The position numbers and the translations under genes were made by a program. 64,000 bases of DNA from Gammaproteobacteria bacterium (GTDB taxonomy: Bacteria > Pseudomonadota > Gammaproteobacteria > JACKNK01), in contig JACKNK010000001.1 in assembly GCA_024234955.1 (NCBI GenBank), forward strand, positions 911,766 to 975,765. Direction: 5' to 3'. A model generated the notes under the pieces. It did not search any database, was not told the DNA's origin, and worked only from the letters and a program-made list of their open reading frames with translations. Every line of letters begins with the position of its first letter. The first letter of the stretch is position 1. This document shows positions 29,989-38,105 of the stretch, piece by piece.

Positions 29989-31382
29989 CCCCGCCGCCAG
30001 GTGGTTCCACCCGCGCCGTCTTCGAGCACGATACGGGCGGCAGCCAGTTCGTCGCGCAAACGATCCGCCTCAGCCCAGTTGCGCTCGGCACGGGCTTGGT
30101 TACGTGCCGCAATCAAGGCTTCGACCTGCTCGCTGGACAACCCGCCCTCGCTTTCGCCCCCCTTCAAATAAGCCTCCGGATCACCCTGAAGCAGACCGAG
30201 CACACCGGCCAGCTTCTTCAGGAGCGCGCCGAGAGCGGCGGCCTCGGGGCGGCCTTCTTCCTTTGCCTTGTTCACGGAACGGGCGAGTTCGAACAGCACG
30301 GCGAGGGCTTCCGGCGTGTTGAAGTCATCGTCCATCGCCGCATCGAATCGGGCTTCGAGTTCGCCGCCGCGCGCGGGCTCGGCATCGGCCAGACCGCGCA
30401 ACGCGGTGTAGAAGCGGGTCAGCGCGCCCTTGGCGTTCTCCAGGTGCTCCTCGTCGTAGTTCAACGGCGAGCGGTACTGGCTGGTCAGGATGAAGTAGCG
30501 CACCACCTCGGCCTGATAACGGGCGAGGATCTCGCGCACGGTGAAGAAGTTGCCCAGCGACTTGGACATCTTCTCCTCGTTGATGCGCACGAAACCGTTG
30601 TGCAGCCAGTAGTTCACGAACGGGTGGCCGGTCGCGCCCTCGGACTGGGCGATCTCGTTCTCATGGTGCGGGAAGGTCAGGTCCATGCCGCCGCCGTGGA
30701 TGTCGAAATGGTCGCCGAGTTCGTGGGTGGACATCGCCGAGCATTCGATGTGCCAGCCGGGGCGGCCCGCACCCCAGGGCGATTCCCAGGACGGCTCGCC
30801 CGGCTTGGCGGCCTTCCACAGCACGAAGTCGAGCGGGTCGGTCTTGGCCTCGTTGACGGCGATGCGCTCACCGGCGCGCAGATCAGCCGGGTCCTTGCCG
30901 GACAGCTTGCCGTAGGTCGCGAAGGTGGAGACGTCGTAGTAGACGTCGCCGCCCATGTCACCATTTTTGGGGCCCACGTAGGCGTGGCCCTTGTCGATCA
31001 GCGTCTGCACCATCGCGAGGATTTCCGGGATGGAGTCGGTGGCCTTCGGTTCGATGTCCGGCGGGATCACGCCGAGCGCGTCGGAATCCTCATGCATCGC
31101 GTCGATGAAGCGCGTGGTCAGCGCGTGGAAGGGCTCACCGTTCTCGTTGGCGCGGTTGATGATCTTGTCGTCGATGTCGGTGACGTTGCGCACGTAGGTC
31201 ACGTCGTAGCCGCGATGGCGCAGGTAACGGGTGATCACGTCGAACACCACCATCACCCGGGCGTGGCCGAGGTGGCAGTAGTCGTACACGGTCATGCCGC
31301 AGACATACATGCGGACCTTGCCGGGTTCGATCGGGGTGAAGGTTTCCTTGCTCTTGCTGAGCGTGTTGTAGACCTGAAGCAT
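29985..31382 (-). CDS. cysS: Cysteinyl-tRNA synthetase
   Basis: A 465-residue class I aminoacyl-tRNA synthetase that charges tRNA-Cys. The HIGH motif is YCHLGHARVMV, preceded by the zinc-binding Cys in MYVCGMTVYD. Further zinc ligands are in GWHIECSAM and FPHHENEIAQSE. The KMSKS loop is EKMSKSLGNFF. Length is that of E. coli CysRS (461). A MITE lies upstream between this gene and gltX. Confidence 0.97.
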   Translation of the reverse strand: MLQVYNTLSKSKETFTPIEPGKVRMYVCGMTVYDYCHLGHARVMVVFDVITRYLRHRGYDVTYVRNVTDIDDKIINRANENGEPFHALTTRFIDAMHEDSDALGVIPPDIEPKATDSIPEILAMVQTLIDKGHAYVGPKNGDMGGDVYYDVSTFATYGKLSGKDPADLRAGERIAVNEAKTDPLDFVLWKAAKPGEPSWESPWGAGRPGWHIECSAMSTHELGDHFDIHGGGMDLTFPHHENEIAQSEGATGHPFVNYWLHNGFVRINEEKMSKSLGNFFTVREILARYQAEVVRYFILTSQYRSPLNYDEEHLENAKGALTRFYTALRGLADAEPARGGELEARFDAAMDDDFNTPEALAVLFELARSVNKAKEEGRPEAAALGALLKKLAGVLGLLQGDPEAYLKGGESEGGLSSEQVEALIAARNQARAERNWAEADRLRDELAAARIVLEDGAGGTTWRRG

Positions 31383-31459
31383 CGTGGCGCCTTGAAGCAG
31401 GAGAATGGGCGGAGTTTACCAACCCGGGCAGCCGGGGATCAGTCCAACAACGCGTTTAG

Positions 31460-31620
31460 GGAACCTCTGATCTATTCATGCACGGTTGATCTGAAGTCTG
31501 AAATCACGACTTTGCGCGTTGCAAAACTTACGAACAGCGGGCTATTCGCGGCGTTTCGCGCTTTGAACCCCACGATTTCATTCATCCATTTGAATCCCGT
31601 CTGAATAGATCAGAGGTTCC
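31460..31620. mobile_element. MITE with 19-bp terminal inverted repeats and TTAG duplication
   Basis: Perfect 19-bp inverted repeats (GGAACCTCTGATCTATTCA) bound a 161-bp element at 31,460-31,478 and 31,602-31,620. TTAG flanks both ends (31,456-31,459 and 31,621-31,624), matching the 4-bp YTAR duplication of IS5-type elements. The interior is AT-rich and holds no gene, so it depends on a transposase elsewhere. The right-hand TTAG supplies the gltX stop codon. Confidence 0.92.
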
Positions 31621-33036
31621 TTAGGGGGTTCGCGCCGCCTGCAACCGGGCGTGCGCACGCTCCCGACCGATCAACGGCAGGATCTCGCCCAGATTCGGGC
31701 CATGTACCTCCCCGGTCAACGCGGCACGCAAGGGCATGAACAAGGCCTTTCCCTTGACTCCGCATGCGCTGCCGACAGCCTTGGAGAACACCTTGAAGTC
31801 CAGGTCGGACTGATTGAGCGCGTCGAGAGCGGCGGCATAAAAATCCGATCCGGCCTGGACGATCTCGACGCGGGCGTCGGCAGAAATGTCCAGCGCGTCG
31901 GTGTAAACGCGCGTCGCCCAGAAATCCGCGTCCCCGGGCATCGCGATGTTGTCGCGCACCGCTTGCACGAAGCGGACACGTTCGGCGTCGGGAACGGCAG
32001 CCAGATGTCCACTCAGCCAGGCGGCAAACGCCGCGTCGTCCAGACGTGACAGCGCCTCTTTCTGCCAGTGCCGCAACTGGGCCTCGTCGTAGCGCGCCGG
32101 TGCGCGCCCGAGACGCTGCAGATCGAAACCGGCCACCAGACCCGCATCATCCAGGAATCGGTCGTTTTCGTATTTATGACCGAGACGGGCGAGCAGATTG
32201 AGGATCGCGCCCGGCAAATACCCTTCCGCACGGAGTGCTTCGATGCTGCGCGAGCCGCTGCGTTTGGACAACGGCTTGCCGTCCGCCCCCACCACCAGCG
32301 AGATGTGACCATAGATCGGGGCACGCAGGCCCAGCGCCTGCAGCAACATCCGCTGACGCGGCGTATTGGTCTCATGATCGACACCACGCAGAACATGGCT
32401 GACGCCCATCAATGCGTCGTCGATGGCATTGGTGAAAAAGAAGGCGGGAGTACCGTCCGCACGACGGATGATGAAATCGCCGATGTCGTCGCTGAGAAAC
32501 CGTTTGTCGCCCTGAACGATGTCGGTGTATTCGATGACCTCGCCTTGCGGGACCCGGAAGCGCAGGGTCGGCTGCAGGCCCTGCGCAAGTTTCGCCTGTA
32601 CCTCCGCCGCACTCAGGTGCGCACAGGTTCCGGCATATCGCGGTGCCTGCCCGGCGCTGCGCTGCAACTTGCGCGACAGGGCAAGCTGTTCCTGCGAGCA
32701 AAAACACGGATAGACGCGGCCTGCGTCTTCGAGTGCACGGAAATAACGGGCATAAACTGCGTCGCGCTGGGACTGCCGATACGGGCCGGCATCGCCCTCG
32801 GGTTCCACGCCGACCCCTTCCTGCCAATCGAGACCCAGCCAATGGAGATCCGCGCATAAGGCATCGACATGCTCATCACGACTGCGTTCCGCATCCGTAT
32901 CCTCAATACGAAGCAGGAACCGGCCATCGGCATGGCGTGCAGCGAGTGCATTGAACAAGGCAGTGCGGACATTGCCGAGATGGATTCGCCCGGTCGGACT
33001 GGGGGCAAAGCGGGTTTTTAGCGGGATTGGGCTCAT
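31621..33036 (-). CDS. gltX: Glutamyl-tRNA synthetase
   Basis: A 471-residue class I synthetase for tRNA-Glu. It begins MSPIPLKTRFAPSPTGRIHL, containing the HIGH-type motif, and has the KMSKS loop as GKPLSKRSGSRS. The zinc cysteines typical of the E. coli type are present in YPCFCSQEQL and YAGTCAHL. ATG 33036 fits the family start. The stop codon TAA coincides with the outer edge of the MITE. Confidence 0.97.
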   Translation of the reverse strand: MSPIPLKTRFAPSPTGRIHLGNVRTALFNALAARHADGRFLLRIEDTDAERSRDEHVDALCADLHWLGLDWQEGVGVEPEGDAGPYRQSQRDAVYARYFRALEDAGRVYPCFCSQEQLALSRKLQRSAGQAPRYAGTCAHLSAAEVQAKLAQGLQPTLRFRVPQGEVIEYTDIVQGDKRFLSDDIGDFIIRRADGTPAFFFTNAIDDALMGVSHVLRGVDHETNTPRQRMLLQALGLRAPIYGHISLVVGADGKPLSKRSGSRSIEALRAEGYLPGAILNLLARLGHKYENDRFLDDAGLVAGFDLQRLGRAPARYDEAQLRHWQKEALSRLDDAAFAAWLSGHLAAVPDAERVRFVQAVRDNIAMPGDADFWATRVYTDALDISADARVEIVQAGSDFYAAALDALNQSDLDFKVFSKAVGSACGVKGKALFMPLRAALTGEVHGPNLGEILPLIGRERAHARLQAARTP

Positions 33037-33065
33037 GGGCGCGCATGGTACTTGCCTACGCCCCA

Positions 33066-33105
33066 AACAAAAACGGCGACACCATCGGAAATGGTGTCGC
33101 CGTTC
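33066..33105 (-). terminator. Terminator of the leftward cytochrome c genes
   Basis: ACGGCGACACCAT pairs with ATGGTGTCGCCGT around a 5-base loop. On the minus strand it is followed by a T run (complement of the As at 33,067-33,073). It lies 27 bases after the stop of the nearest cytochrome gene and 30 bases upstream of gltX. Confidence 0.9.
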
Positions 33106-33131
33106 GAACCACGCGGCGAAAGTCGCGAGGC

Positions 33132-33473
33132 TTATTCGCCCTGCAGGACCTCAAGACCCTTCTGCGACGCGAAGTACGCAGCGAGATCGTTGATGTCCGC
33201 ATCGGTCAGGCCGGCGGCGAAGCCGGACATGATCGGGTTCTTGCGCTCGCCGGACTTGTAGGCCTTGAGGGCCTGAACGAGGTAATCCGGATACTGACCG
33301 GCCAGACGCGGGAAACCGGCACCGGCGGCACTGTTGCCGTCCGCACCGTGGCAACCGGCACAGGTCGCGGACTTGGTCTTGCCGGCAGCGGCATCGCCCA
33401 CCGCCAACGCGGCCAGGGCATTACCGGAAACCAGCGCCGCAGACAGGGCCACGGAAATCATCAGCTTGTTCAT
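33132..33473 (-). CDS. Small periplasmic cytochrome c (class I)
   Basis: A 113-residue protein from ATG 33473 with GGGGAG upstream. A signal peptide ends near GNALA. One haem site CAGCH (ATCAGCHGADG) is followed by FPRLAGQYPDYLVQALKAYK and a probable sixth-ligand Met in ERKNPIMSGFAAGL. This is the cytochrome c4/c553-like type, suited to electron transfer in the periplasm. It follows a second cytochrome gene with a 20-bp gap or overlap depending on the start used. Confidence 0.92.
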   Translation of the reverse strand: MNKLMISVALSAALVSGNALAALAVGDAAAGKTKSATCAGCHGADGNSAAGAGFPRLAGQYPDYLVQALKAYKSGERKNPIMSGFAAGLTDADINDLAAYFASQKGLEVLQGE

Positions 33474-33492
33474 TGTCGAATCTCCCCTTGCC

Positions 33493-33819
33493 TTACTTGC
33501 CACCGGCTGCGAAGAACGCGCCGATGTCCGCCATATCCTGATCGCTCAGGGACGCCGCGTTGGCGTGCATGGTCTTGTGGGCACGGGAACCGTCCTTGTA
33601 ACCCTTCAGCGCGGCAACGATGTAATCGGCGTGCTGGCCGGACACCTTGGGCACATGATAGGTCGGATAGGCGTTGGTAATGCTCGGCACTGCATGGCAA
33701 CCCAGGCAGGTGTTCGCCTTGATCTTGCCGGCCGCTGCGTCGCCTGCGGCGTGCGCGCCGGTCATGCCAAGCAGACCAACGGTCAGCGCGGTCACACTGA
33801 CGAGAGAACGGATCGTCAT
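33493..33819 (-). CDS. Small periplasmic cytochrome c (class I)
   Basis: A 108-residue secreted protein. The signal peptide ends at AHA-AGD. The haem motif is CLGCH, and the Met ligand is expected in AHKTMHANAASLSD. It shares the GQHADYIVAALKGYKDGSR and DQDMADIGAFFA patterns with its neighbour, so the two arose by duplication. Both probably carry electrons between periplasmic dehydrogenases and a terminal oxidase. Confidence 0.92.
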   Translation of the reverse strand: MTIRSLVSVTALTVGLLGMTGAHAAGDAAAGKIKANTCLGCHAVPSITNAYPTYHVPKVSGQHADYIVAALKGYKDGSRAHKTMHANAASLSDQDMADIGAFFAAGGK

Positions 33820-34155
33820 GTCGTCTCCTCAACTCACTCTTTTTTGATGGGCGGGGTTCATATCCAAACGCTTGCGCCCGGAGCTCCCCGATGCGGAAAG
33901 GGGCTGTCAAAATCGACACATCGACATATTAGCGACTGCCTATTGTGACAAACGGGGCGCATCATACCCCAAATGCGGTAAATGACACGCGTCAGGCAAC
34001 ACGAGTTATTAGCGAAATCTTTCAACGAATTATTGAATACCCTTATAATCCCCTGTCCTCCGCATTTACCGGTCGTTTCGGAACTGACAATCAGACCCCG
34101 CCCGGACATGTCGAAGGTCAGATCACTTATAAATATCCTTTGGAGGATGTATCGC
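33820..34155. other. 336-bp divergent region between cytochrome genes
   Basis: No gene is seen. The stretch is AT-rich and separates leftward from rightward cytochrome genes, so it should hold both promoters. The rightward promoter is described separately. On the minus strand, TTGTCA (complement near 33,945-33,950) with a weak TATGTC 17 bases on is a possible promoter for the leftward pair. Confidence 0.6.
34021..34049 (+). promoter_or_regulatory. Sigma-70-type promoter of the rightward cytochrome gene
   Basis: TTCAAC at 34,021-34,026 and a perfect TATAAT at 34,044-34,049 are separated by 17 bases. The start codon follows 107 bases later, leaving a leader of about 100 bases. Confidence 0.65.
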
Positions 34156-34425
34156 ATGAAAAAGATCGCCGCTCTGGCCCTGGCCCTTTCCGTCCTTCCG
34201 GCTGCTTCTTTCGCTGCCGACCCGTCCATGTGCACGGGTTGTCACCGTGCCGGCAGCCCGACCGCTCCGGATCTCGCCGGCATGCCGGCCGACCAGTTCA
34301 CTGCCGCCATGAACGAGTACAAGTCCGGCGCGCGCAGCAACCCGACCATGAAAGCCATGTCCATGCCGCTGTCGGACGCCGACATCGCCGGGCTGGCCGC
34401 GCACTTCTCCGCGCTGGGCAAATAA
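34156..34425 (+). CDS. Small periplasmic cytochrome c
   Basis: An 89-residue secreted protein from ATG 34156 with GGAGG upstream. Signal peptide cleavage is expected at SFAAD. The haem motif is CTGCH, very near the mature N-terminus, and SNPTMKAMSMPLSD supplies Met ligands. It is a compact relative of the two leftward cytochromes (shared MNEYKSGARSNPTM pattern). A longer upstream frame lacks a signal sequence and is not used. Confidence 0.9.
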   Translation: MKKIAALALALSVLPAASFAADPSMCTGCHRAGSPTAPDLAGMPADQFTAAMNEYKSGARSNPTMKAMSMPLSDADIAGLAAHFSALGK

Positions 34426-34448
34426 GCCCTAACTTAAGTGCAGTGCCT

Positions 34449-34477
34449 AAAAAGCCCGGCCAAGCGCCGGGCTTTTT
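34449..34477 (+). terminator. Terminator after the rightward cytochrome gene
   Basis: AAGCCCGG pairs with CCGGGCTT around a 7-base loop and is followed by a T run. It lies about 25 bases after the stop codon. Confidence 0.92.
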
Positions 34478-34629
34478 CATTTTGCGGTCCTCACAAGTCA
34501 CATCGCGCCGGAAAATCAGCAAATACTGATTCTCCTTATCACCGGTCAATCTCCCTGCGGACCTCGCATGTTTCCCGACATTACGCTGGTCTACTCTCGG
34601 CCAGATGCTGATTTCCGGGTAAGCCCTTC

Positions 34630-35619
34630 ATGCTGATCGACCGTTTCCAACGTCCCATCGAGTACATCCGTCTCTCGGTGACGGATCGATGCGACCTGCG
34701 TTGCGTCTACTGCATGCCCAAGTCCTTCAAGGACTTCGCGGAGCCGGATGAGTGGCTGACTTTCGACGAGATCGAACGGGTCATCGGTGCCTTCGCCGCC
34801 CTGGGTGTCAAGCGCGTCCGTCTTACCGGCGGCGAACCGCTGGTGCGTCGCGATCTCCCGGAACTGGCCGGGCGTCTCGGTCGGCTGCCCGGCGTTGAAG
34901 ACTTGTCGCTTTCCACCAATGCCATGCAATTGGCAAAACATGCCGAAGCGATCAAGTCTGCGGGCGTCCACCGTATCAATGTCAGCCTCGATTCGCTTAA
35001 TGCGGACACCTTTCGCGATACCACCCGTGGCGGTCGTCTCGACAAGGTCATCGACGGCCTGATGGCCGCGAAGCTCGCGGGCCTCAACCCGATCAAGATC
35101 AACATGGTGGCGATGCGCGGCGTCAACGAACATGAGATCCCCGACATGGTGGATTTCTGTATCGAACATGGCTTCACCTTGCGCCTGATCGAGACCATGC
35201 CCGTCGGCGACAGCGGTCGCGACGCCGGCGACCATTACCTGGATCTGCAACGGGTCCGCGCCGATCTCGGCAAGCGCTTCGATCTGATCACCTCGGTCAC
35301 CGGTGGCGTCATGCCCGGCGGCGGCCCGGCGCGTTACGTTCAGATTGCCGGTACCGATACACGCATCGGTTTCATCACCCCGATCTCCCAGCACTTCTGT
35401 GAAACCTGCAATCGGGTGCGGTTATCCGTGGAAGGGACGTTGTATCTGTGTCTCGGCCAGAACGACCGCTTCGAACTCCGCCCTCTGCTCCGCGCCGGCA
35501 TTGATGACGACGGCCTTAAGGCCGCCATTCTCGAAGCGATCGACCTCAAACCCGAACGTCACGAATTCCGAGAGGAACCGGACAAAATCGTCCGTTTCAT
35601 GTCGCTGACCGGCGGCTGA
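34630..35619 (+). CDS. moaA: GTP 3',8-cyclase, molybdenum cofactor synthesis
   Basis: A 329-residue radical SAM enzyme that starts molybdopterin synthesis from GTP. The SAM cluster motif is CDLRCVYCMP, the GGEPL motif is RLTGGEPLVRRDL, and the second iron-sulfur cluster is bound by CETCNRVRLSVEGTLYLC. Length matches MoaA (329 in E. coli). It stands alone, so the remaining moa genes must be elsewhere. Confidence 0.96.
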   Translation: MLIDRFQRPIEYIRLSVTDRCDLRCVYCMPKSFKDFAEPDEWLTFDEIERVIGAFAALGVKRVRLTGGEPLVRRDLPELAGRLGRLPGVEDLSLSTNAMQLAKHAEAIKSAGVHRINVSLDSLNADTFRDTTRGGRLDKVIDGLMAAKLAGLNPIKINMVAMRGVNEHEIPDMVDFCIEHGFTLRLIETMPVGDSGRDAGDHYLDLQRVRADLGKRFDLITSVTGGVMPGGGPARYVQIAGTDTRIGFITPISQHFCETCNRVRLSVEGTLYLCLGQNDRFELRPLLRAGIDDDGLKAAILEAIDLKPERHEFREEPDKIVRFMSLTGG

Positions 35620-35668
35620 ACTACGCCCAAACCCGCTGCAAACGCATCGATTCAAGCGTTTAATACGC

Positions 35669-35696
35669 TTGCTAAAAAAATCTATATCCCCATAAT
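35669..35696 (+). promoter_or_regulatory. Sigma-70-type promoter
   Basis: TTGCTA (35,669-35,674) and CATAAT (35,691-35,696) with a 16-base spacer precede the DUF2892 gene by 40 bases. Confidence 0.6.
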
Positions 35697-35736
35697 TGCG
35701 CCCCACTTTTCAGGCGAAATTATGGGAGTTCCCACC

Positions 35737-35940
35737 ATGTCCATCGATCGTATCGTTCTCGCCGTCGCCGGCCTGTTCATCATGCTCAGCGCGGTTCTGG
35801 CCGTTTACCACAACATCAACTGGCTGTGGTTCACCGGCTTCGTCGGCTTCAACCTGCTGCAGTCCGCGTTCACCGGGTTCTGCCCGATGGCGATCATCCT
35901 CAAAGCCCTGGGCGTCAAGCCGGGACAGGCCTTCAGCTAA
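35737..35940 (+). CDS. Small DUF2892-type inner membrane protein
   Basis: A 67-residue protein with two hydrophobic segments (RIVLAVAGLFIMLSAVLAVY and WLWFTGFVGFNLLQSAFTGF) and the CPMAIILKALG ending typical of YgaP-type/DUF2892 membrane proteins. ATG 35737 is chosen because GGGAG lies eight bases upstream; ATG 35722 is in frame. The conserved Cys suggests sulfur or redox chemistry, as in rhodanese-linked relatives, but no rhodanese domain is present. Confidence 0.85.
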   Translation: MSIDRIVLAVAGLFIMLSAVLAVYHNINWLWFTGFVGFNLLQSAFTGFCPMAIILKALGVKPGQAFS

Positions 35941-35964
35941 ACATCGCTGTTCGGGTCTGATCGC

Positions 35965-35990
35965 GAAAGCCGCCTTCGGGCGGCTTTTTC
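35965..35990 (+). terminator. Terminator of the DUF2892 gene
   Basis: AAAGCCGCC and GGGCGGCTTT form a stem with a TTC loop followed by Ts. It lies 25 bases after the stop. Confidence 0.92.
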
Positions 35991-36001
35991 GTTCTAGGCA
36001 T

Positions 36002-36028
36002 AAAAAAAACCCCGGCCAATGGCCGGGG
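36002..36028 (-). terminator. Leftward rho-independent terminator
   Basis: CCCCGGCC pairs with GGCCGGGG around a 3-base loop, followed on the minus strand by eight Ts (complement of 36,002-36,009). The nearest leftward gene, imuB, ends 332 bases away, so it ends either a long imuB transcript or a separate small RNA. Confidence 0.9.
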
Positions 36029-36359
36029 CAACACGCAACACAACACGATTCGCTCATCCCGACTCCGCCGTGATTTGCCAGGCTCGACTCCGGCAGGGTC
36101 ACGGGCGGCGGAGCAGGAATCGCAATCCGTCCTCCATGACAGATAAGGGGCGGTCCCGTGAATGACCGCAATGGCCTCAACAAATGTCTGATTCCTGAAT
36201 TGCATCGCCTGTGCCACAAATGACGAAACTTTGTTAACCCCTTAAATATCTGGCAGTTACCAACAAAACCAACCCGGCACGTATACGCGCAACCCCAAGA
36301 ATACGCACCAGTGCAGTGCCTTCCCTCCCGGGCATGTGTCGGCTTGGGGCAGGATCGGA
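36029..36359 (-). other. 331-bp region without a gene, possible small RNA or imuB 3' leader
   Basis: No open frame here has a credible start and host-like codon use. On the minus strand TTGGTT and TATTTA with an 18-base spacer (about 36,242-36,276) could be a promoter, giving an RNA of roughly 230 bases that ends at the strong terminator at 36,002. The promoter call is weak; the region may simply be a long 3' untranslated tail of imuB. Confidence 0.4.
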
Positions 36360-37751
36360 TCAGGCAAACAGACCGTGCAGATACCAGATACCCAGATCCG
36401 ATCGGGATCGATATATCCATAGCCGTCGCCCATCCCGTGTCTGTGCGACAAAGTAATCGCGCGCCACCTCATGCCCATCCCACCATCCTGTTTCGATCCG
36501 CTCCGGGCCGCTGACCCGATACAGACGCCGCGTCTCGATGGGGCGTGGTTGCCGCAACAACCACAAAGGACGCCGAACATGCGACGGCGACACGCTCGAA
36601 GAATGTCTTGCCCAGGCCTGTTCAGGACGATGATCCTCAAGCGCACACAGACCATGAACCTGCGCATCCCCAAGGCGGGCGCGCAGACGCTCAATCAATT
36701 CCGGCACCGCCTCATCGGCCTTGCGTCGCAGGCCGAACAGATCCTCGGACGCAGTCTCGAAACGCCGCACATCGTCACAAATCAGACGGATTGCGGTAAC
36801 CGGTGCCGGCAACGGCAAACGATCCAGACGGGTCATGATCAGACCTTCGAGATGCGTCACATCGCGTCCCGGGGTCATGAGATTCAGGATCAGCGGAGTG
36901 GGACCCTGCTCACGATGATGAAAAAGCAGCTCCAGACGCCCCGCTCCGGCATCGGAACCGCGCAGAAACCCGCTCAATGCCAGCACCAGACGGTGCAGGG
37001 CAAAGCGCAGCGACGCACCGCCCTCGGCCTCGACCGGTAAATCAATGGAATTGTCAAAATGCGCGGGCGGCTGCCAATGAGGACGTGGGTCGGGCAACCG
37101 ACCCACGGCACGATCGAGCCGGGCCAGAACGTCGGCACCGAGACGCTTCGCCAGCCCCTTGCGCGGCAATTTCAGCAACTGCTCGATACGATGCAGCCCC
37201 ATGCCGCGCAGCCGCAATTCCATCTTGGCCGACACCCCCAGACTGCCGACATCCAAAGGCCCCAGAGCCGAAACCAGCCCCGCCGACGCACACACCCGCA
37301 ACGACACTCCCAGACGAGCCGCCATCCAGGCTGCTGTGGGGGTCGGCAACACGGCATCCTGAAAACTGAACCCCAACTCCGGCAGACCACTGCGGATCAG
37401 GCTCAACAAGGCATCAAGACCTCCGAACAAACGCAGACTGGCACCGATCTCGAGCAACAGTCCCTGCCCTGATATAAGGCTGATCTGCGGACTGAACTGC
37501 AGGACCCAGCCGGCAATCTCTTCGAGCGCACGCCGCTCATAGACCTCATTGCGTACCCGCACCCGCAGATCGGGCGCCAGTGCCAGGGCCGCATTGATGG
37601 ACATATCCGGCTGCACGCCGAACTCACGGGCAGCCGCGTTGACTCGCCACAAGCGCCGCCCGAGTTCAACCGCTGCCGGTTGCCGGACATCGTCGCCCCG
37701 GGTCAGTGCCTCCAGCGGCAACAGTGGAAAACAGAGGGCCAACCAAAGCAT
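36360..37751 (-). CDS. imuB: ImuB, Y-family polymerase-like SOS mutagenesis protein
   Basis: A 463-residue ImuB. It opens MLWLALCFPLLPLEAL, the family start, and has GLLLEIGASLRLFGG and the helix-hairpin-helix region RGMGLHRIEQLLKLPRKGLAKR. The acidic residues needed for polymerase activity in DinB are missing in this family, and ImuB instead brings ImuA and DnaE2 to the beta clamp. No imuA or dnaE2 adjoins. A LexA box lies 16 bases upstream. ATG 37751 is preferred to TTG 37757. Confidence 0.92.
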   Translation of the reverse strand: MLWLALCFPLLPLEALTRGDDVRQPAAVELGRRLWRVNAAAREFGVQPDMSINAALALAPDLRVRVRNEVYERRALEEIAGWVLQFSPQISLISGQGLLLEIGASLRLFGGLDALLSLIRSGLPELGFSFQDAVLPTPTAAWMAARLGVSLRVCASAGLVSALGPLDVGSLGVSAKMELRLRGMGLHRIEQLLKLPRKGLAKRLGADVLARLDRAVGRLPDPRPHWQPPAHFDNSIDLPVEAEGGASLRFALHRLVLALSGFLRGSDAGAGRLELLFHHREQGPTPLILNLMTPGRDVTHLEGLIMTRLDRLPLPAPVTAIRLICDDVRRFETASEDLFGLRRKADEAVPELIERLRARLGDAQVHGLCALEDHRPEQAWARHSSSVSPSHVRRPLWLLRQPRPIETRRLYRVSGPERIETGWWDGHEVARDYFVAQTRDGRRLWIYRSRSDLGIWYLHGLFA

Positions 37752-37766
37752 CGACAAAACTCATAA

Positions 37767-37782
37767 CTGTTTTAATGAACAG
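37767..37782. promoter_or_regulatory. LexA (SOS) box
   Basis: CTGT-N8-ACAG with the middle TTTAATGA is an exact match to the gammaproteobacterial LexA consensus and sits 16 bases before the imuB start. It predicts induction of imuB on DNA damage. Confidence 0.9.
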
Positions 37783-37836
37783 TATATCGTCAGCGCCTCG
37801 AATTGCCCTCCCCCTTACCGACGAATTATCCCTGCG

Positions 37837-38085
37837 TTAATCCGCAAGTCCCTTGTGGCTGCCGTCACAGAACGGCGGATTGGCGGTGTGCTTGCACCCG
37901 CACAACCCGGCTTTACGGCTTTCCTCGACACTGAATGCCTTCGGGGAAAAGGCCGTGCCTTTATGCGAACCATCGCAGAACGGCTGGTTCGCGCTGCGTC
38001 CGCAGGCGCACCAGTAGTAAGTCTTGCCGGCTTCCAGCTCGACGATATAAGGGCCTTTCCTGGCAATCACGGGCGCGTCACTCAT
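37837..38085 (-). CDS. Double CDGSH iron-sulfur protein
   Basis: An 82-residue protein with two CDGSH cluster motifs: CACGRSANQPFCDGSHKG at about 26-43 and CGCKHTANPPFCDGSHKG at about 62-79. Each binds one [2Fe-2S] cluster through three Cys and one His, as in mitoNEET-like proteins. Tandem bacterial forms like this are soluble electron-transfer proteins. It is just downstream of the pirin gene, probably one operon. Confidence 0.93.
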   Translation of the reverse strand: MSDAPVIARKGPYIVELEAGKTYYWCACGRSANQPFCDGSHKGTAFSPKAFSVEESRKAGLCGCKHTANPPFCDGSHKGLAD

Positions 38086-38105
38086 GGTCTGTATTCCTTC
38101 TGGTT

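Noticed and set aside
33820..33981. Rightward frame extending the third cytochrome upstream to 33,982
   Set aside because: The extension lacks a signal peptide and would place the real, well-spaced GGAGG and signal sequence in the middle of the protein.
36002..36080. Cysteine-rich short peptide (start MSESCCVACC) on the minus strand
   Set aside because: The frame runs through the terminator hairpin and T run without a stop, so it is unlikely to be translated.
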